A DNA stretch of 60,088 nucleotides from Prolixibacteraceae bacterium (lineage in GTDB: Bacteria; Bacteroidota; Bacteroidia; Bacteroidales; Prolixibacteraceae), in contig JAFLKN010000031.1 of assembly GCA_019163175.1 (NCBI GenBank), forward strand, positions 1 through 60,088. Reading direction: 5' to 3'. The notes under the pieces were generated by a model that did no database searches, had not been told where the DNA came from, and saw nothing but the letters and a program-made list of their open reading frames with translations. Of the stretch, positions 1 to 8,071 are shown one piece after another (positions within the stretch are counted from its first letter, which is position 1; every line of letters starts with the position of its first letter). The translations under genes and the position numbers were made by a program.

Positions 1-524
1 GATGATGACCAGATTTGCCCGTGCGGATGCGGGTTTGAACAGCCCATGATTGCGCCCTTATTTTCAAATATCTGGACGTAATTAATCATCGGATTGCTAG
101 CCAGTTCAGCAAATTCATCACACCAAACCTCAACTACTTTCCGGATATCTTCCACTTCCATTTCAGGAATAGTCAAACTATGATTTTCGCTAAAGCAAAT
201 CACTTTGCAAATGCCGGTTTCGCTTTTGGCCTGAAAAAGATTGCCTTCATCAACAATTCCGAAGGGAGAATCGGTTAATAAGGCACTAAAATCGTTGGTA
301 AAAACGAAAGTTCCTTTGTACTGAGGATTATACTTCCCTCCTGCCCTTTCGTTTCCAGCGCATAAATAGCAGGTGGGATCGTAGGCCGGACGCTCATCAG
401 AAACAGCCTTCTCTACTTGTCCTTGCCATGGACGTTTTGCCCTATGTGGCGATACTAAAATCCAATCGCCAGTCAGGGGATTTAACCTTTTGTGTGGGTG
501 ATCTTCAATATTGAAATTACTCAT
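1..524 (-). CDS. galT: Galactose-1-phosphate uridylyltransferase (3' end outside window)
   Basis: This gene exchanges UMP between UDP-glucose and galactose-1-phosphate in the Leloir pathway, in the cytoplasm. I translated the strand directly: it opens [20 protein letters not shown], has a CxxC pair (CYLCAGNER) expected to bind metal, and reaches the catalytic motif HPHGQIW close to the window edge, so about the first 175 residues are present. The start ATG at 522-524 gives the usual galT N-terminus. The gene is transcribed away from the regulator at 754-1752, and a 16-bp operator-like site lies about 155 bp upstream. Only the C-terminal half is missing, because of the window boundary and not because of gene damage. 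Confidence 0.93.
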   Translation of the reverse strand, partial: MSNFNIEDHPHKRLNPLTGDWILVSPHRAKRPWQGQVEKAVSDERPAYDPTCYLCAGNERAGGKYNPQYKGTFVFTNDFSALLTDSPFGIVDEGNLFQAKSETGICKVICFSENHSLTIPEMEVEDIRKVVEVWCDEFAELASNPMINYVQIFENKGAIMGCSNPHPHGQIWSS

Positions 525-552
525 TTATTATTTTTTTAGTTATTAAATTGTT

Positions 553-618
553 GCGAGATGCGGGCTTCGAGTTACAGGTGTGGGTTGCATAACCCGAAAC
601 CCGTAATTCGAAACAGAA
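553..618. repeat. Degenerate short-period repeat in galT leader
   Basis: The stretch is built of variants of CGAGTTAC, CCCGAAAC and CGTAATTCGAAAC in loose tandem. A related stretch with CTCGTAACCTGAAAC lies upstream of galM at 1876-1920. It has no open frame of note. It may be an expanded low-complexity spacer; function unknown. Confidence 0.45.
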
Positions 619-678
619 TCTTCATCCTACTGCGATGATCTATTCACTTCATTATTTCACTAATTCAGTCTTTAACTA

Positions 679-694
679 ACTGGTAGGTACTGGT
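679..694. promoter_or_regulatory. Operator-like site, copy 1
   Basis: ACTGGTAGGTACTGGT reads as the dyad AC-NN-GTA-NN-TAC-NN-GT, and also as ACTGGT twice with a 10-bp period. The exact reverse complement recurs at 1818-1833 on the other side of the regulator gene. This copy lies upstream of galT. Binding by the GntR-type protein at 754-1752 is inferred. Confidence 0.7.
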
Positions 695-715
695 GGGTAA
701 AATTAGATTATTTAC

Positions 716-729
716 CAGTTCACGAACTG
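716..729. promoter_or_regulatory. Short palindrome between galT and its regulator
   Basis: CAGTTC-AC-GAACTG is a perfect 6+6 bp dyad 21 bp from operator copy 1 and just past the 3' end of the regulator gene. It could be a second binding site or a weak hairpin terminator; the sequence does not decide. Confidence 0.3.
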
Positions 730-753
730 ACTAATTTTGTGTTTAGAAACATG

Positions 754-1752
754 CTAGAGCGAATTGCGTCGAATCAAGGAAGAGTTATTCCTGATCTTTT
801 CGCTACTACGCTCCTGAATCATCCGTGCCAGAGTTTGGCCCATCAACTGAAAATCAGTTGAAATGGTAGTAATTCCTCCTGCAACTACTTCTTTCAATAC
901 AGTATCGTTAAAAGAAACAATGCCAACATCCTTTCCCAATAGAAAATCTTTTTCAGCTGCCATTTTAACCAGACGCACCAGATTACGGTCGGAAGGAACG
1001 AAATAGGCCTCTCCACTCTTCATTTCTTTATTCACCACATTTCGGATAATTTCCGATTGGAATCCCTTTTCGTCACAAAAGCGCTTAAAGCCGAGCAATC
1101 TTCCTTCGGGCTCTTTACCTCCCGGAAAAATCATAATTAGTTTTGTGTATTTCTGAAGCAGATCAAGACCTTCAATCAGGGCATCATAAACATCTTGTTC
1201 AAAATCCTGGTAAACAACAGGATATTCAGCCAAATCGTCCTTTTTACGGTCCAGAATGTACACTTTGTCTTTCGGAAGTTTACCAACAATATCAGCAGTA
1301 TAATCGAAAGTAGCAGGCATAATTACATACGAAGTATATTTGCCAACACTTTCCGAAATCAAATCTTTAAAAACCTGATAATTAAAGTGATGAAAGTAAA
1401 TATCAACGCTTGATTTGGCATCCAGACTATTCAGAACGGAAGTATATAAATCTTCTTTGAAGGCGTTTAATTCGTCGAAAAGCACAAATATTTTCTGATC
1501 CAGATTAATTTCGGTGCTGTTAATGTAGTATCCTTTTCCGGGAATAGAATTTATGATTCCCTTTGCCTTTAATTCGTTAAACGCAACCATCACTGTATCA
1601 CGCGACAGATCAAATTCTGAACAAATCTGGTTCAATGAAGGTATTTTATCACCCAATTTCAATTCGCCAATTGATATGGCTGTGTAAATGGAGTTAATAA
1701 TCTGGCGGTACTTGGGCACACCGAGGGTATCATCAATCTGAATGTTCTTCAC
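754..1752 (-). CDS. GntR-type regulator with LacI-like sugar-binding domain
   Basis: This is a transcription factor of 332 residues. Residues about 8-78 form a GntR winged helix-turn-helix (KYRQIINSIYTAISIGEL, then FDLSRDTVMVAFNELKAKGI and the wing GKGYYI). The rest resembles a LacI/periplasmic-binding-protein fold, ending in the typical VGIVSFNDT and GITTISTDFQLMGQTLA stretches. The architecture matches the AraR-like group of Bacteroidota regulators. It sits between divergent galT and galM, with matching operator-like sites on both sides, so a role as a galactose-responsive repressor that also controls itself is a reasonable inference. The inducer cannot be read from sequence. Confidence 0.85.
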   Translation of the reverse strand: MKNIQIDDTLGVPKYRQIINSIYTAISIGELKLGDKIPSLNQICSEFDLSRDTVMVAFNELKAKGIINSIPGKGYYINSTEINLDQKIFVLFDELNAFKEDLYTSVLNSLDAKSSVDIYFHHFNYQVFKDLISESVGKYTSYVIMPATFDYTADIVGKLPKDKVYILDRKKDDLAEYPVVYQDFEQDVYDALIEGLDLLQKYTKLIMIFPGGKEPEGRLLGFKRFCDEKGFQSEIIRNVVNKEMKSGEAYFVPSDRNLVRLVKMAAEKDFLLGKDVGIVSFNDTVLKEVVAGGITTISTDFQLMGQTLARMIQERSSEKIRNNSSLIRRNSL

Positions 1753-1785
1753 TCGTTTTGATTTTTAAGTTGGGTTAATTGATTT

Positions 1786-1793
1786 CAAAAGTA
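1786..1793 (-). promoter_or_regulatory. Possible -7 box of the regulator gene
   Basis: On the minus strand this reads TACTTTTG, fitting the Bacteroidota -7 consensus TAnnTTTG, 34 bp before the regulator start. A TTG at the -33 position would fall beside the operator at 1818-1833, which fits autoregulation. Confidence 0.45.
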
Positions 1794-1817
1794 AAAATAA
1801 ATTGGAACATTTATACA

Positions 1818-1833
1818 ACCAGTACCTACCAGT
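1818..1833. promoter_or_regulatory. Operator-like site, copy 2
   Basis: ACCAGTACCTACCAGT is the exact reverse complement of the site at 679-694. It lies between the regulator and galM, next to the -33 zone of the regulator promoter and 14 bp before a TAAATTTG -7 box facing galM. One bound protein could therefore block both directions. Confidence 0.75.
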
Positions 1834-1847
1834 AAGAATGAAAAAGT

Positions 1848-1855
1848 TAAATTTG
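1848..1855 (+). promoter_or_regulatory. Possible -7 box of galM
   Basis: TAAATTTG matches the TAnnTTTG consensus and lies about 90 bp before the galM start. The -33 zone overlaps the operator-like site at 1818-1833. Confidence 0.45.
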
Positions 1856-1875
1856 TATGCCAGATTAAAGGTATG

Positions 1876-1920
1876 CCGCAGTTACAAGGCAACTCGTAAC
1901 CTGAAACACGAAACTCTAAC
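1876..1920. repeat. Degenerate short-period repeat in galM leader
   Basis: Loose repeats of the type GTTAC/CTCGTAAC/CTGAAAC/ACGAAAC, related to the block at 553-618 in the galT leader. Confidence 0.4.
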
Positions 1921-1946
1921 GTTTTATAAAACTAAAATATCTAAAC

Positions 1947-2993
1947 ATGAAAATTACCAGATCACTCTTCGGGAAAACGAATGAAGGAATTGAAGTTGAA
2001 TTATTTACACTAACCAATGACTATCAGACAACTGTAAAAATCACAAATTATGGAGCAATCATTACCTCAATTGTAACTCCTGACGAAAACGGCACATTGG
2101 CTGATATTGTCTGTGGATTTGAAAAGCTTGAAAACTATTTGAGTGCTGAATACCTTGGAAGCTATCCTTATTTTGGATGTATTTGTGGCCGGGTTTGTAA
2201 CCGCATTGCTGAAGGCAAATTTACGCTCGAAGGCAAGAGCTATTCACTTGCCGTGAATAACGGACCGAACCACTTACATGGTGGATTAATTGGTTATGAC
2301 CGCAGATTATTTTCAGCTGAAGTAATCGACGAAAGTGGAAAAGTAGGCGTTAAGCTGACATATCAGAGCCAGGATATGGAAGAAGGCTATCCGGGAAATA
2401 TAAAGGTTACCTGTACCTATACCTTAAATAACAACAACGAACTGTCAATTGAATATACAGCAGAAACAGATCAGACCACGATTGTGAACCTGACCAATCA
2501 TACCTATTTTAACCTCACAGGTGGCAAAGAATCGATTTTAAATCACGAACTCGAATTGACTGCCAAAACATTTACTGAATCGATTGGCTCTATTCCGACC
2601 GGAAACATTGTAACTGTGGAAGGAACTCCATTCGATTTTCTTACCAAAAAGAAATTGGGTAAAGACATTGCTGGACTAGCAGATGGCTATGACCTGAATT
2701 TTGTTTTAGACAATGACGAAGGAAAGCTGGTTCATGCCGGGAGTTTGAGTGAAGAGACTTCAGGTAGGATGGTAGAAGTATATACAACACAACCAGGAAT
2801 TCAGCTTTATACAGGATTTTGGATTCCAGAGTTAACCATCAACGGAGAGAAAAAATTTGGAAAGTATTCGGGTGTAGCATTGGAAACTCAGCACTATCCT
2901 GATTCCATTAATAAACCAGATTTTCCATCTGTAATTTTAAGTCCCGGACAAAAATTCTACGAAAAAACAGTTTATGAATTTGGAACAAAATAA
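1947..2993 (+). CDS. galM: Aldose 1-epimerase (mutarotase)
   Basis: The enzyme interconverts alpha and beta anomers of galactose and other aldoses, feeding the Leloir pathway. It has 348 residues, the usual length. Visible family motifs are the NNGPNHLHGG substrate-site loop (catalytic His), the second catalytic His in TIVNLTNHTYFNL, and ALETQHYPDSINKP near the C-terminus with the expected acidic residue shortly before. There is no signal peptide, so it should act in the cytoplasm. It is a single gene, preceded by an operator-like site and followed by a strong terminator. Its place beside galT and a sugar regulator supports galactose use. Confidence 0.95.
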   Translation: MKITRSLFGKTNEGIEVELFTLTNDYQTTVKITNYGAIITSIVTPDENGTLADIVCGFEKLENYLSAEYLGSYPYFGCICGRVCNRIAEGKFTLEGKSYSLAVNNGPNHLHGGLIGYDRRLFSAEVIDESGKVGVKLTYQSQDMEEGYPGNIKVTCTYTLNNNNELSIEYTAETDQTTIVNLTNHTYFNLTGGKESILNHELELTAKTFTESIGSIPTGNIVTVEGTPFDFLTKKKLGKDIAGLADGYDLNFVLDNDEGKLVHAGSLSEETSGRMVEVYTTQPGIQLYTGFWIPELTINGEKKFGKYSGVALETQHYPDSINKPDFPSVILSPGQKFYEKTVYEFGTK

Positions 2994-2995
2994 TG

Positions 2996-3018
2996 AAAAG
3001 GGCTTCGGCCCTTTTTTT
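2996..3018 (+). terminator. Rho-independent terminator of galM
   Basis: AAAAGGGC-TTCG-GCCCTTTT with a T run begins 3 bp after the galM stop codon. The UUCG tetraloop and A/T flanks make it a textbook intrinsic terminator. Confidence 0.93.
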
Positions 3019-3043
3019 ATGAATACCGGAAAAATAAAATTTG

Positions 3044-3051
3044 TACATTTG
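3044..3051 (+). promoter_or_regulatory. Possible -7 box of acyl-CoA synthetase gene
   Basis: TACATTTG fits TAnnTTTG and lies 28 bp before the start codon at 3080, just after the galM terminator. Confidence 0.45.
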
Positions 3052-3079
3052 AATCCATAGACTAAATAAATTTAAACGT

Positions 3080-4984
3080 ATGAAAACGATCATCGAACTT
3101 TTTGAAACCAGTGTTGCTAAATTCCGGAACAACATTTACCTGTGGGAAAAACAAAACGGGAAATACGAAGGAACTACTTACCAACAAACGCGTGATCTGG
3201 TCTATCGTTTTGGTGCCGGACTGGTATCCCTCGGAATTCAAAAAGGCGATCGTATTGGTTTAATTTCAGAAGGGCGAAATGCCTGGATTATTTCAGAACT
3301 AGGAATTTTATATGCTGGTGGAATTAATGTTCCATTATCGGTGAAACTTGATTCAAGCAGCGAACTCAAATTCCGTTTAGCACATTCCGGCTGCAAAATG
3401 ATTGTGGTCTCCAAAGGTCATGCCTCTAAAATAGAAGAGGTTCGAAATGATCTTCCGGAGTTGGAAAAAGTAATTTATATAGATGGCAAGGAAAATCAGG
3501 GTGCCAACGATATATCATTCGAACAGATTTTAGCATTGGGAGACGAGTACCTGAAAACAAACCGGACTGAGTTTGAAGCAATTTACACTACTATTGGGCC
3601 CGATGATATTGCCAATATTTCCTACACTTCCGGAACAACGGCCGATCCAAAAGGTATTATGCTTTCGCAATTGAATTATGCAGCAAATGTTTTACAGGCT
3701 GAAACCTTAATGCATGTTTCTGCAGAATGGAAAACGCTTGCGTTTCTCCCATGGGATCATTCATTTGCACATACTGCCAATTTATATTTATTCCTGCACA
3801 ACGGGGCAAGTGTTGCTTCACTTGAGGTTGGTAAAACACCAATGGAGACACTAAAGAATATACCCAAAAACATCAAGGAAATTCAACCCAGTATTCTGAT
3901 GAGTGTTCCAGCCGTAGCAAAAAATTTCAGAAAAGGAATAGAGGCCGGAATCAGACAAAAAGGCCCAATCATTGAAAAGCTTTTTAAACATGCACTGAAG
4001 ATTTCCTATGAATACAATGGTTCAGGTTATGATCGTGGAAAAGGAGGTACCGCAATATACAAACCCCTGATTCAGCTTTACGACAAAATTCTGTTCAGTA
4101 AAATTCGTGAAGGATTTGGCGGCAAACTTGAATTTTTCATAGGAGGTGGCGCTTTACTGGATATCGAACTTCAACGCTTCTTTTACGCTATTGGAATACC
4201 AATGTGTCAAGGTTACGGGCTTTCAGAAGCTTCACCAGTCATTTCATCCAACGTACCTGCTGCAATAAAATTTGGATCTTCAGGAAAATTGGTGAAATAC
4301 ATGGATTTAAAAATCTGTGACAACGATGGCAATGAGCTTCCGTTAGGTGTGAAAGGCGAAATCGTGGTGAAAGGTGACAACGTGATGAAAGGTTACTGGA
4401 ACAATCCGAAAGCCTCGGCCGAAACTGTAAAAGACGGATGGTTATTTACCGGCGATATGGGATACATGGACAAAGACGGATTCCTTTATGTTTTGGGTCG
4501 TTTCAAAAGTTTGCTGATTGGCAGCGACGGCGAAAAATTCAGTCCTGAAGGCATTGAAGAATCACTCGTTGACCAATCTCCGTATTTTGATCAATGCATG
4601 CTGTATAATAACCAGAATGCTTACACTTCAGGAATGATTGTACCAAATATGCCCGCTCTAAACCGTGAAATCGAAAAGCGTGGACTAAAACCCGGAACCG
4701 ACGAGGCATTGACAGAAGCATTAAAAATTATTCAGCAGGAAGTTGATGCTTACAAGGCAGGTGGAAAATTTGAAAATTCATACCCTGAACGGTGGTTACC
4801 CGCAACCATAGCTATTTTACCTGAGGCATTTACCGAACAGAACCATTTACTTAACTCAACAATGAAGATGGTTCGCGGTAAAATCAACGAATACTTTAAA
4901 AGTGAACTCGAATTCTTGTATACTCCTGAAGCTAAAAACATAGTGAATCAACGGAATTTGGATGCCCTTAAAAAATGGAAATGA
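3080..4984 (+). CDS. Long-chain fatty acid-CoA ligase (AMP-forming)
   Basis: The protein activates a fatty acid with ATP and CoA through an acyl-adenylate. It has 634 residues, typical of the FadD15/FAA1-like class of AMP-binding enzymes. The P-loop-like motif is YTSGTTADPKGIMLS (about residues 181-195), the second motif is QGYGLSEASPVIS, and the hinge region is GWLFTGDMGYMDKDGFLYVLGR. The long insertion after the adenylate core and the C-terminal lysine-rich end fit this class. It starts a two-gene unit: the next gene begins 2 bp after this stop codon. Exact chain length of the substrate is unknown. Confidence 0.92.
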   Translation: MKTIIELFETSVAKFRNNIYLWEKQNGKYEGTTYQQTRDLVYRFGAGLVSLGIQKGDRIGLISEGRNAWIISELGILYAGGINVPLSVKLDSSSELKFRLAHSGCKMIVVSKGHASKIEEVRNDLPELEKVIYIDGKENQGANDISFEQILALGDEYLKTNRTEFEAIYTTIGPDDIANISYTSGTTADPKGIMLSQLNYAANVLQAETLMHVSAEWKTLAFLPWDHSFAHTANLYLFLHNGASVASLEVGKTPMETLKNIPKNIKEIQPSILMSVPAVAKNFRKGIEAGIRQKGPIIEKLFKHALKISYEYNGSGYDRGKGGTAIYKPLIQLYDKILFSKIREGFGGKLEFFIGGGALLDIELQRFFYAIGIPMCQGYGLSEASPVISSNVPAAIKFGSSGKLVKYMDLKICDNDGNELPLGVKGEIVVKGDNVMKGYWNNPKASAETVKDGWLFTGDMGYMDKDGFLYVLGRFKSLLIGSDGEKFSPEGIEESLVDQSPYFDQCMLYNNQNAYTSGMIVPNMPALNREIEKRGLKPGTDEALTEALKIIQQEVDAYKAGGKFENSYPERWLPATIAILPEAFTEQNHLLNSTMKMVRGKINEYFKSELEFLYTPEAKNIVNQRNLDALKKWK

Positions 4985-4986
4985 CG

Positions 4987-5493
4987 ATGAAACGTGCCAA
5001 ACTGCTTCTGATCCTTTTTCTTTTAGTCGGAATAAGTTCCTATGCCCAGAAACTGTCTGGTTTCGGTGCAGAACTTTCCGTCCTGAGTTTTAAACCCAAT
5101 CTACGGATGTGGTTTTCAAAAACTACCGGAGCTGAAATCTTTGCAGGGCAGTCATCTGAACTCAATGACTTCAAGCCAAACGATTTAGAAGCTGGCTTCA
5201 AGTTTCTACATGTTATCATGTATAACAGAACTGACCGCACCTACGTTGGTGTTGTAGGAAAATGGAAATGGATTAATGTTTACGGAGATGTTGACAAAAC
5301 GAGCCTGCCTATTCCCGGAATACTGATTGGGAAAGAATGGTACAGTAAACGTATCAACCGCAAAGGATTTGCTGTTGAATTAGGGTATCAATATGGTGTA
5401 AAAAGCTATGGTCGGGAGAGAATCGGTGAAACTACATTTGAAGAATTTCCACTTATTCTGAATCTCCGATATTCATTCTATCGAAAAAAATAA
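4987..5493 (+). CDS. Small secreted protein, possibly outer-membrane beta-barrel
   Basis: This 168-residue protein is not recognised as a known family. I take the third in-frame ATG, just after the preceding stop codon, because it starts a clean signal peptide (MKRAKLLLILFLLVGISSYAQ). The mature part has alternating polar and hydrophobic stretches (GFGAELSVLSFKPNLRMWF, GFAVELGYQYG, LILNLRYSFYR) and ends in an aromatic-rich segment, as in small outer-membrane barrels. It follows the acyl-CoA synthetase closely, so the two are likely co-transcribed. It converges on the last gene of the pectin locus with only 10 bp between them. Confidence 0.7.
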   Translation: MKRAKLLLILFLLVGISSYAQKLSGFGAELSVLSFKPNLRMWFSKTTGAEIFAGQSSELNDFKPNDLEAGFKFLHVIMYNRTDRTYVGVVGKWKWINVYGDVDKTSLPIPGILIGKEWYSKRINRKGFAVELGYQYGVKSYGRERIGETTFEEFPLILNLRYSFYRKK

Positions 5494-5503
5494 GCGGCGA
5501 TTT

Positions 5504-6283
5504 CTACTTTTTAACAACAATTCGTTTGGCCAGCGAATTGTCCAGCAAAACCAACTGCTGTGCGGCTAATTTGGCTAACAGATTTGCACCTTCAACGCTT
5601 AAATGTGTATCGTCTTTGCGTCCTTCCGGAAACTTATCGGTTGGCTGAGTCCAAAGGTAAATACCTTTCGAAGCTTCGTCGCCAAGTGCAGTAACAGCAC
5701 CGGCAGTGAGTAATTGCAAATCGACCAAAGGGACATTCATTTCTGCGGCAACTTGCCGAACCACCAATGGATAATTTCCATGAGTATCGGTTAAAAAACC
5801 ATTTTCAAACTTCCGGCGTACAATTGAGGTAAAAAGAATCGGATTCGCTCCTTTCTCACGTGTTTCGCGCACAAAACATTCCAGATTCCTGCGATAACTA
5901 GTAAATGGCTCAGTATATCGGGTTGAATCCAGAATTTTCTCGTCATTGTGTCCAAACTGGATAAACACATAATCGCCCGCCTGAAGCGAATCAAGAACCG
6001 ATTTCCAGCGACCTTCGGAAATAAAACTTTTCGTACTTCTGCCATTTAATGCCCTGTTTTTAATTATCACCGTTTGGTCGACAAAGGCAGGAAATGCCTG
6101 GCACCAGCCGATTTCAGGAGCCACTTCCGCCTTTTTGTTGGCCATGGTCGAATCACCAATCGTAAACACAGTGATTTTTTTACCCTGATTTTCAGTGACT
6201 GCCTGCTGTGCTGAAACCATTTCAGAAGACAAGACTAAAAAAAGCAGGATTGTAACTATTGATTGGATTTTTCGAATTTGCAT
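5504..6283 (-). CDS. CE12-type pectin/rhamnogalacturonan acetylesterase
   Basis: This SGNH-fold esterase of 259 residues carries the block I motif GDSTMANK, the block II/III motifs (KNRALNGRSTKSF and FGHND) and the final catalytic pair in DDTHLS. This pattern is that of CE12 rhamnogalacturonan acetylesterases, which remove acetyl groups from galacturonic acid. A signal peptide precedes the domain (residues 1-25, ending SAQQA), so the enzyme is exported. It is the last gene of the long pectin operon. A second, diverged CE12 enzyme lies at 13022-13813; the two may differ in acetyl position. Confidence 0.88.
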   Translation of the reverse strand: MQIRKIQSIVTILLFLVLSSEMVSAQQAVTENQGKKITVFTIGDSTMANKKAEVAPEIGWCQAFPAFVDQTVIIKNRALNGRSTKSFISEGRWKSVLDSLQAGDYVFIQFGHNDEKILDSTRYTEPFTSYRRNLECFVRETREKGANPILFTSIVRRKFENGFLTDTHGNYPLVVRQVAAEMNVPLVDLQLLTAGAVTALGDEASKGIYLWTQPTDKFPEGRKDDTHLSVEGANLLAKLAAQQLVLLDNSLAKRIVVKK

Positions 6284-6341
6284 ACCTTCTAATGTTTGTG
6301 TTTAGAGCAATCTACCGGTAATTTCAGACTTCCGGCTATCA

Positions 6342-8024
6342 CTATTTCACCAACTGAACAGCATTTTTGGGCACTTCTTTCCCGAGCACCAATTGCTTTT
6401 CAGGATTAGTAAGACCTAAATTTTTAAAAACAGTATTTGCTGTTGCCGGACCTGATACCTGAATCAATGGGAAAACATCAGATTGTGTGATCAGACCGTC
6501 AACCACAACATCCTTGCTGTTTTTAAAATCTGCCACAGGCATTTTCTTGGTGATCAACGTCAGATTTTTAATTTTCACACCTGAAGCATCGGCACAAGTC
6601 AGACCATAATCAGCTTCCATCCTGATGTTTTCAAGCTCCACATTTTCGAGATTCATTTCAGGAAGTCCCTGCAACTGGATACCCAATAGGGCTCCTTTGC
6701 AATTCACATTTTTAATGAAAATATTTTTGAACTGTGGTGTTTCCTCACTGACCGGTAAAAGTTTTGCAACTGTTCCATCGGCTCCGGCTTCCAAATCTTC
6801 AGAAGCCGAACGTCCGCTATAGAATAGGTTGAACGAAATAGCCTGTGTAGGAATATTGATCATTTCTATGTTTGAAATATAAATGTTTTCAACCACTCCT
6901 CCCCTGCCGCGATTGCTTTTGAAACGCAGGCCAACATCAGTTCCAATAAAAGTACAATTCGAAACATGCAGGTTTTTCACACCGCTCGACATTTCGCTAC
7001 CCACAGTTACACCTCCATGACCATGAAATACGGTACAATTTTTCACAATCAGGTTTTCGTTGGGCTTTTTACGGTCGCGTCCATCTTTGTCTTTTCCAGA
7101 TTTAATGCAAATGGCATCGTCGCCCACATCGAAACTTGAATCGTGAATCACGCTGTTTTTGCACGATTCAATGTCGATTCCATCACCGTTTTGCGAAAAC
7201 CATGGATTACGGATGGTCATGTTACGGAAAGTAAAATCTTCACACATCAGCGGATGAATGCACCATGCAGGCGAATTCTGAAACGTTGGGCCATCGAACA
7301 ATACCTTTTTGCACGAGATTAAGCTAACCATTACCGGACGCAAAAAATCGCGTATCTTTTCGAATTCAGCTTTGGTTTTAAGGCTGCGCGGTACGTTCAT
7401 TTCGGCCTGCTTTTCGCCATCACGAAACTGCTGCGACGGATACCATGTTTTCCCATTTTCGTGAATAATGCCGCCTGAAGCAATTAATTTTTTCCACTGC
7501 CCTTCAGTCAGTTTTTCTTTCTTCACAGCTCGCCAGGCCTCACCTGTGCCATCAAAAACTCCATGCCCGGTTATCGCAATGTTTTCCAGATTCCGGCCGT
7601 TTACAGGCGACATACACCGGAATGTATTGAACCCTTCAAAGTTGGTTTCCACCAACGGATATAAATCTTTATTGTTACTGAAAATAATCAAGGCTCCAAT
7701 TTCAGAATAAAGCTCAATATTGCTTTTGAGAGTTATCGGACCTGTAAGCCATGTTCCACGCGGAATCACAACCCGGCCTCCTCCTTTTTTCGATGCGGCA
7801 TCGATGGCATCGGCGAAGGCTTTTGTGCAGAGCTCTTGTCCTCCGCTTTTAGCGCCAAAATCGGTTATCGACACTGAATTTTTCGGTATTACAGGTTCCT
7901 TTACAACCGGCATTTGAAATTCTATACCCTGATAAAGCGATGAAACAGCCGCCTTTTGTGCAAAAGAGCCCATCGCAAGCACAGCAGCAAAAAGTAAGAC
8001 GAAGGTTGATTTTAAGATTTTCAT
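6342..8024 (-). CDS. GH28 polygalacturonase-family hydrolase
   Basis: The protein hydrolyses alpha-galacturonide bonds in pectin. It has 560 residues with a signal peptide ending FAQ at residue 23. The GH28 signature set is complete: NGDGID (279-284), GDD (301-303), the HGHGG turn (334-338) and RFK (367-369), which hold the three catalytic aspartates and the subsite His and Lys. Right-handed beta-helix repeats surround them. The spaced motif set and extra N-terminal segment suggest an exo-acting or oligomer-acting enzyme, but this is inference. It lies between CE12 and CE8 genes, as expected for a substrate that is deacetylated and demethylated first. Confidence 0.93.
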   Translation of the reverse strand: MKILKSTFVLLFAAVLAMGSFAQKAAVSSLYQGIEFQMPVVKEPVIPKNSVSITDFGAKSGGQELCTKAFADAIDAASKKGGGRVVIPRGTWLTGPITLKSNIELYSEIGALIIFSNNKDLYPLVETNFEGFNTFRCMSPVNGRNLENIAITGHGVFDGTGEAWRAVKKEKLTEGQWKKLIASGGIIHENGKTWYPSQQFRDGEKQAEMNVPRSLKTKAEFEKIRDFLRPVMVSLISCKKVLFDGPTFQNSPAWCIHPLMCEDFTFRNMTIRNPWFSQNGDGIDIESCKNSVIHDSSFDVGDDAICIKSGKDKDGRDRKKPNENLIVKNCTVFHGHGGVTVGSEMSSGVKNLHVSNCTFIGTDVGLRFKSNRGRGGVVENIYISNIEMINIPTQAISFNLFYSGRSASEDLEAGADGTVAKLLPVSEETPQFKNIFIKNVNCKGALLGIQLQGLPEMNLENVELENIRMEADYGLTCADASGVKIKNLTLITKKMPVADFKNSKDVVVDGLITQSDVFPLIQVSGPATANTVFKNLGLTNPEKQLVLGKEVPKNAVQLVK

Positions 8025-8071
8025 ATTTTAAGTTTTAAATTGTTTCGAATTGAACTGAAAACTGAGACTGA

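Noticed and set aside
553-1920. Possible CRISPR-like array from the repeated CGTAAC/CGAAAC units
   Set aside because: Units are short, unequal and without spacers of constant length; no cas genes are present.
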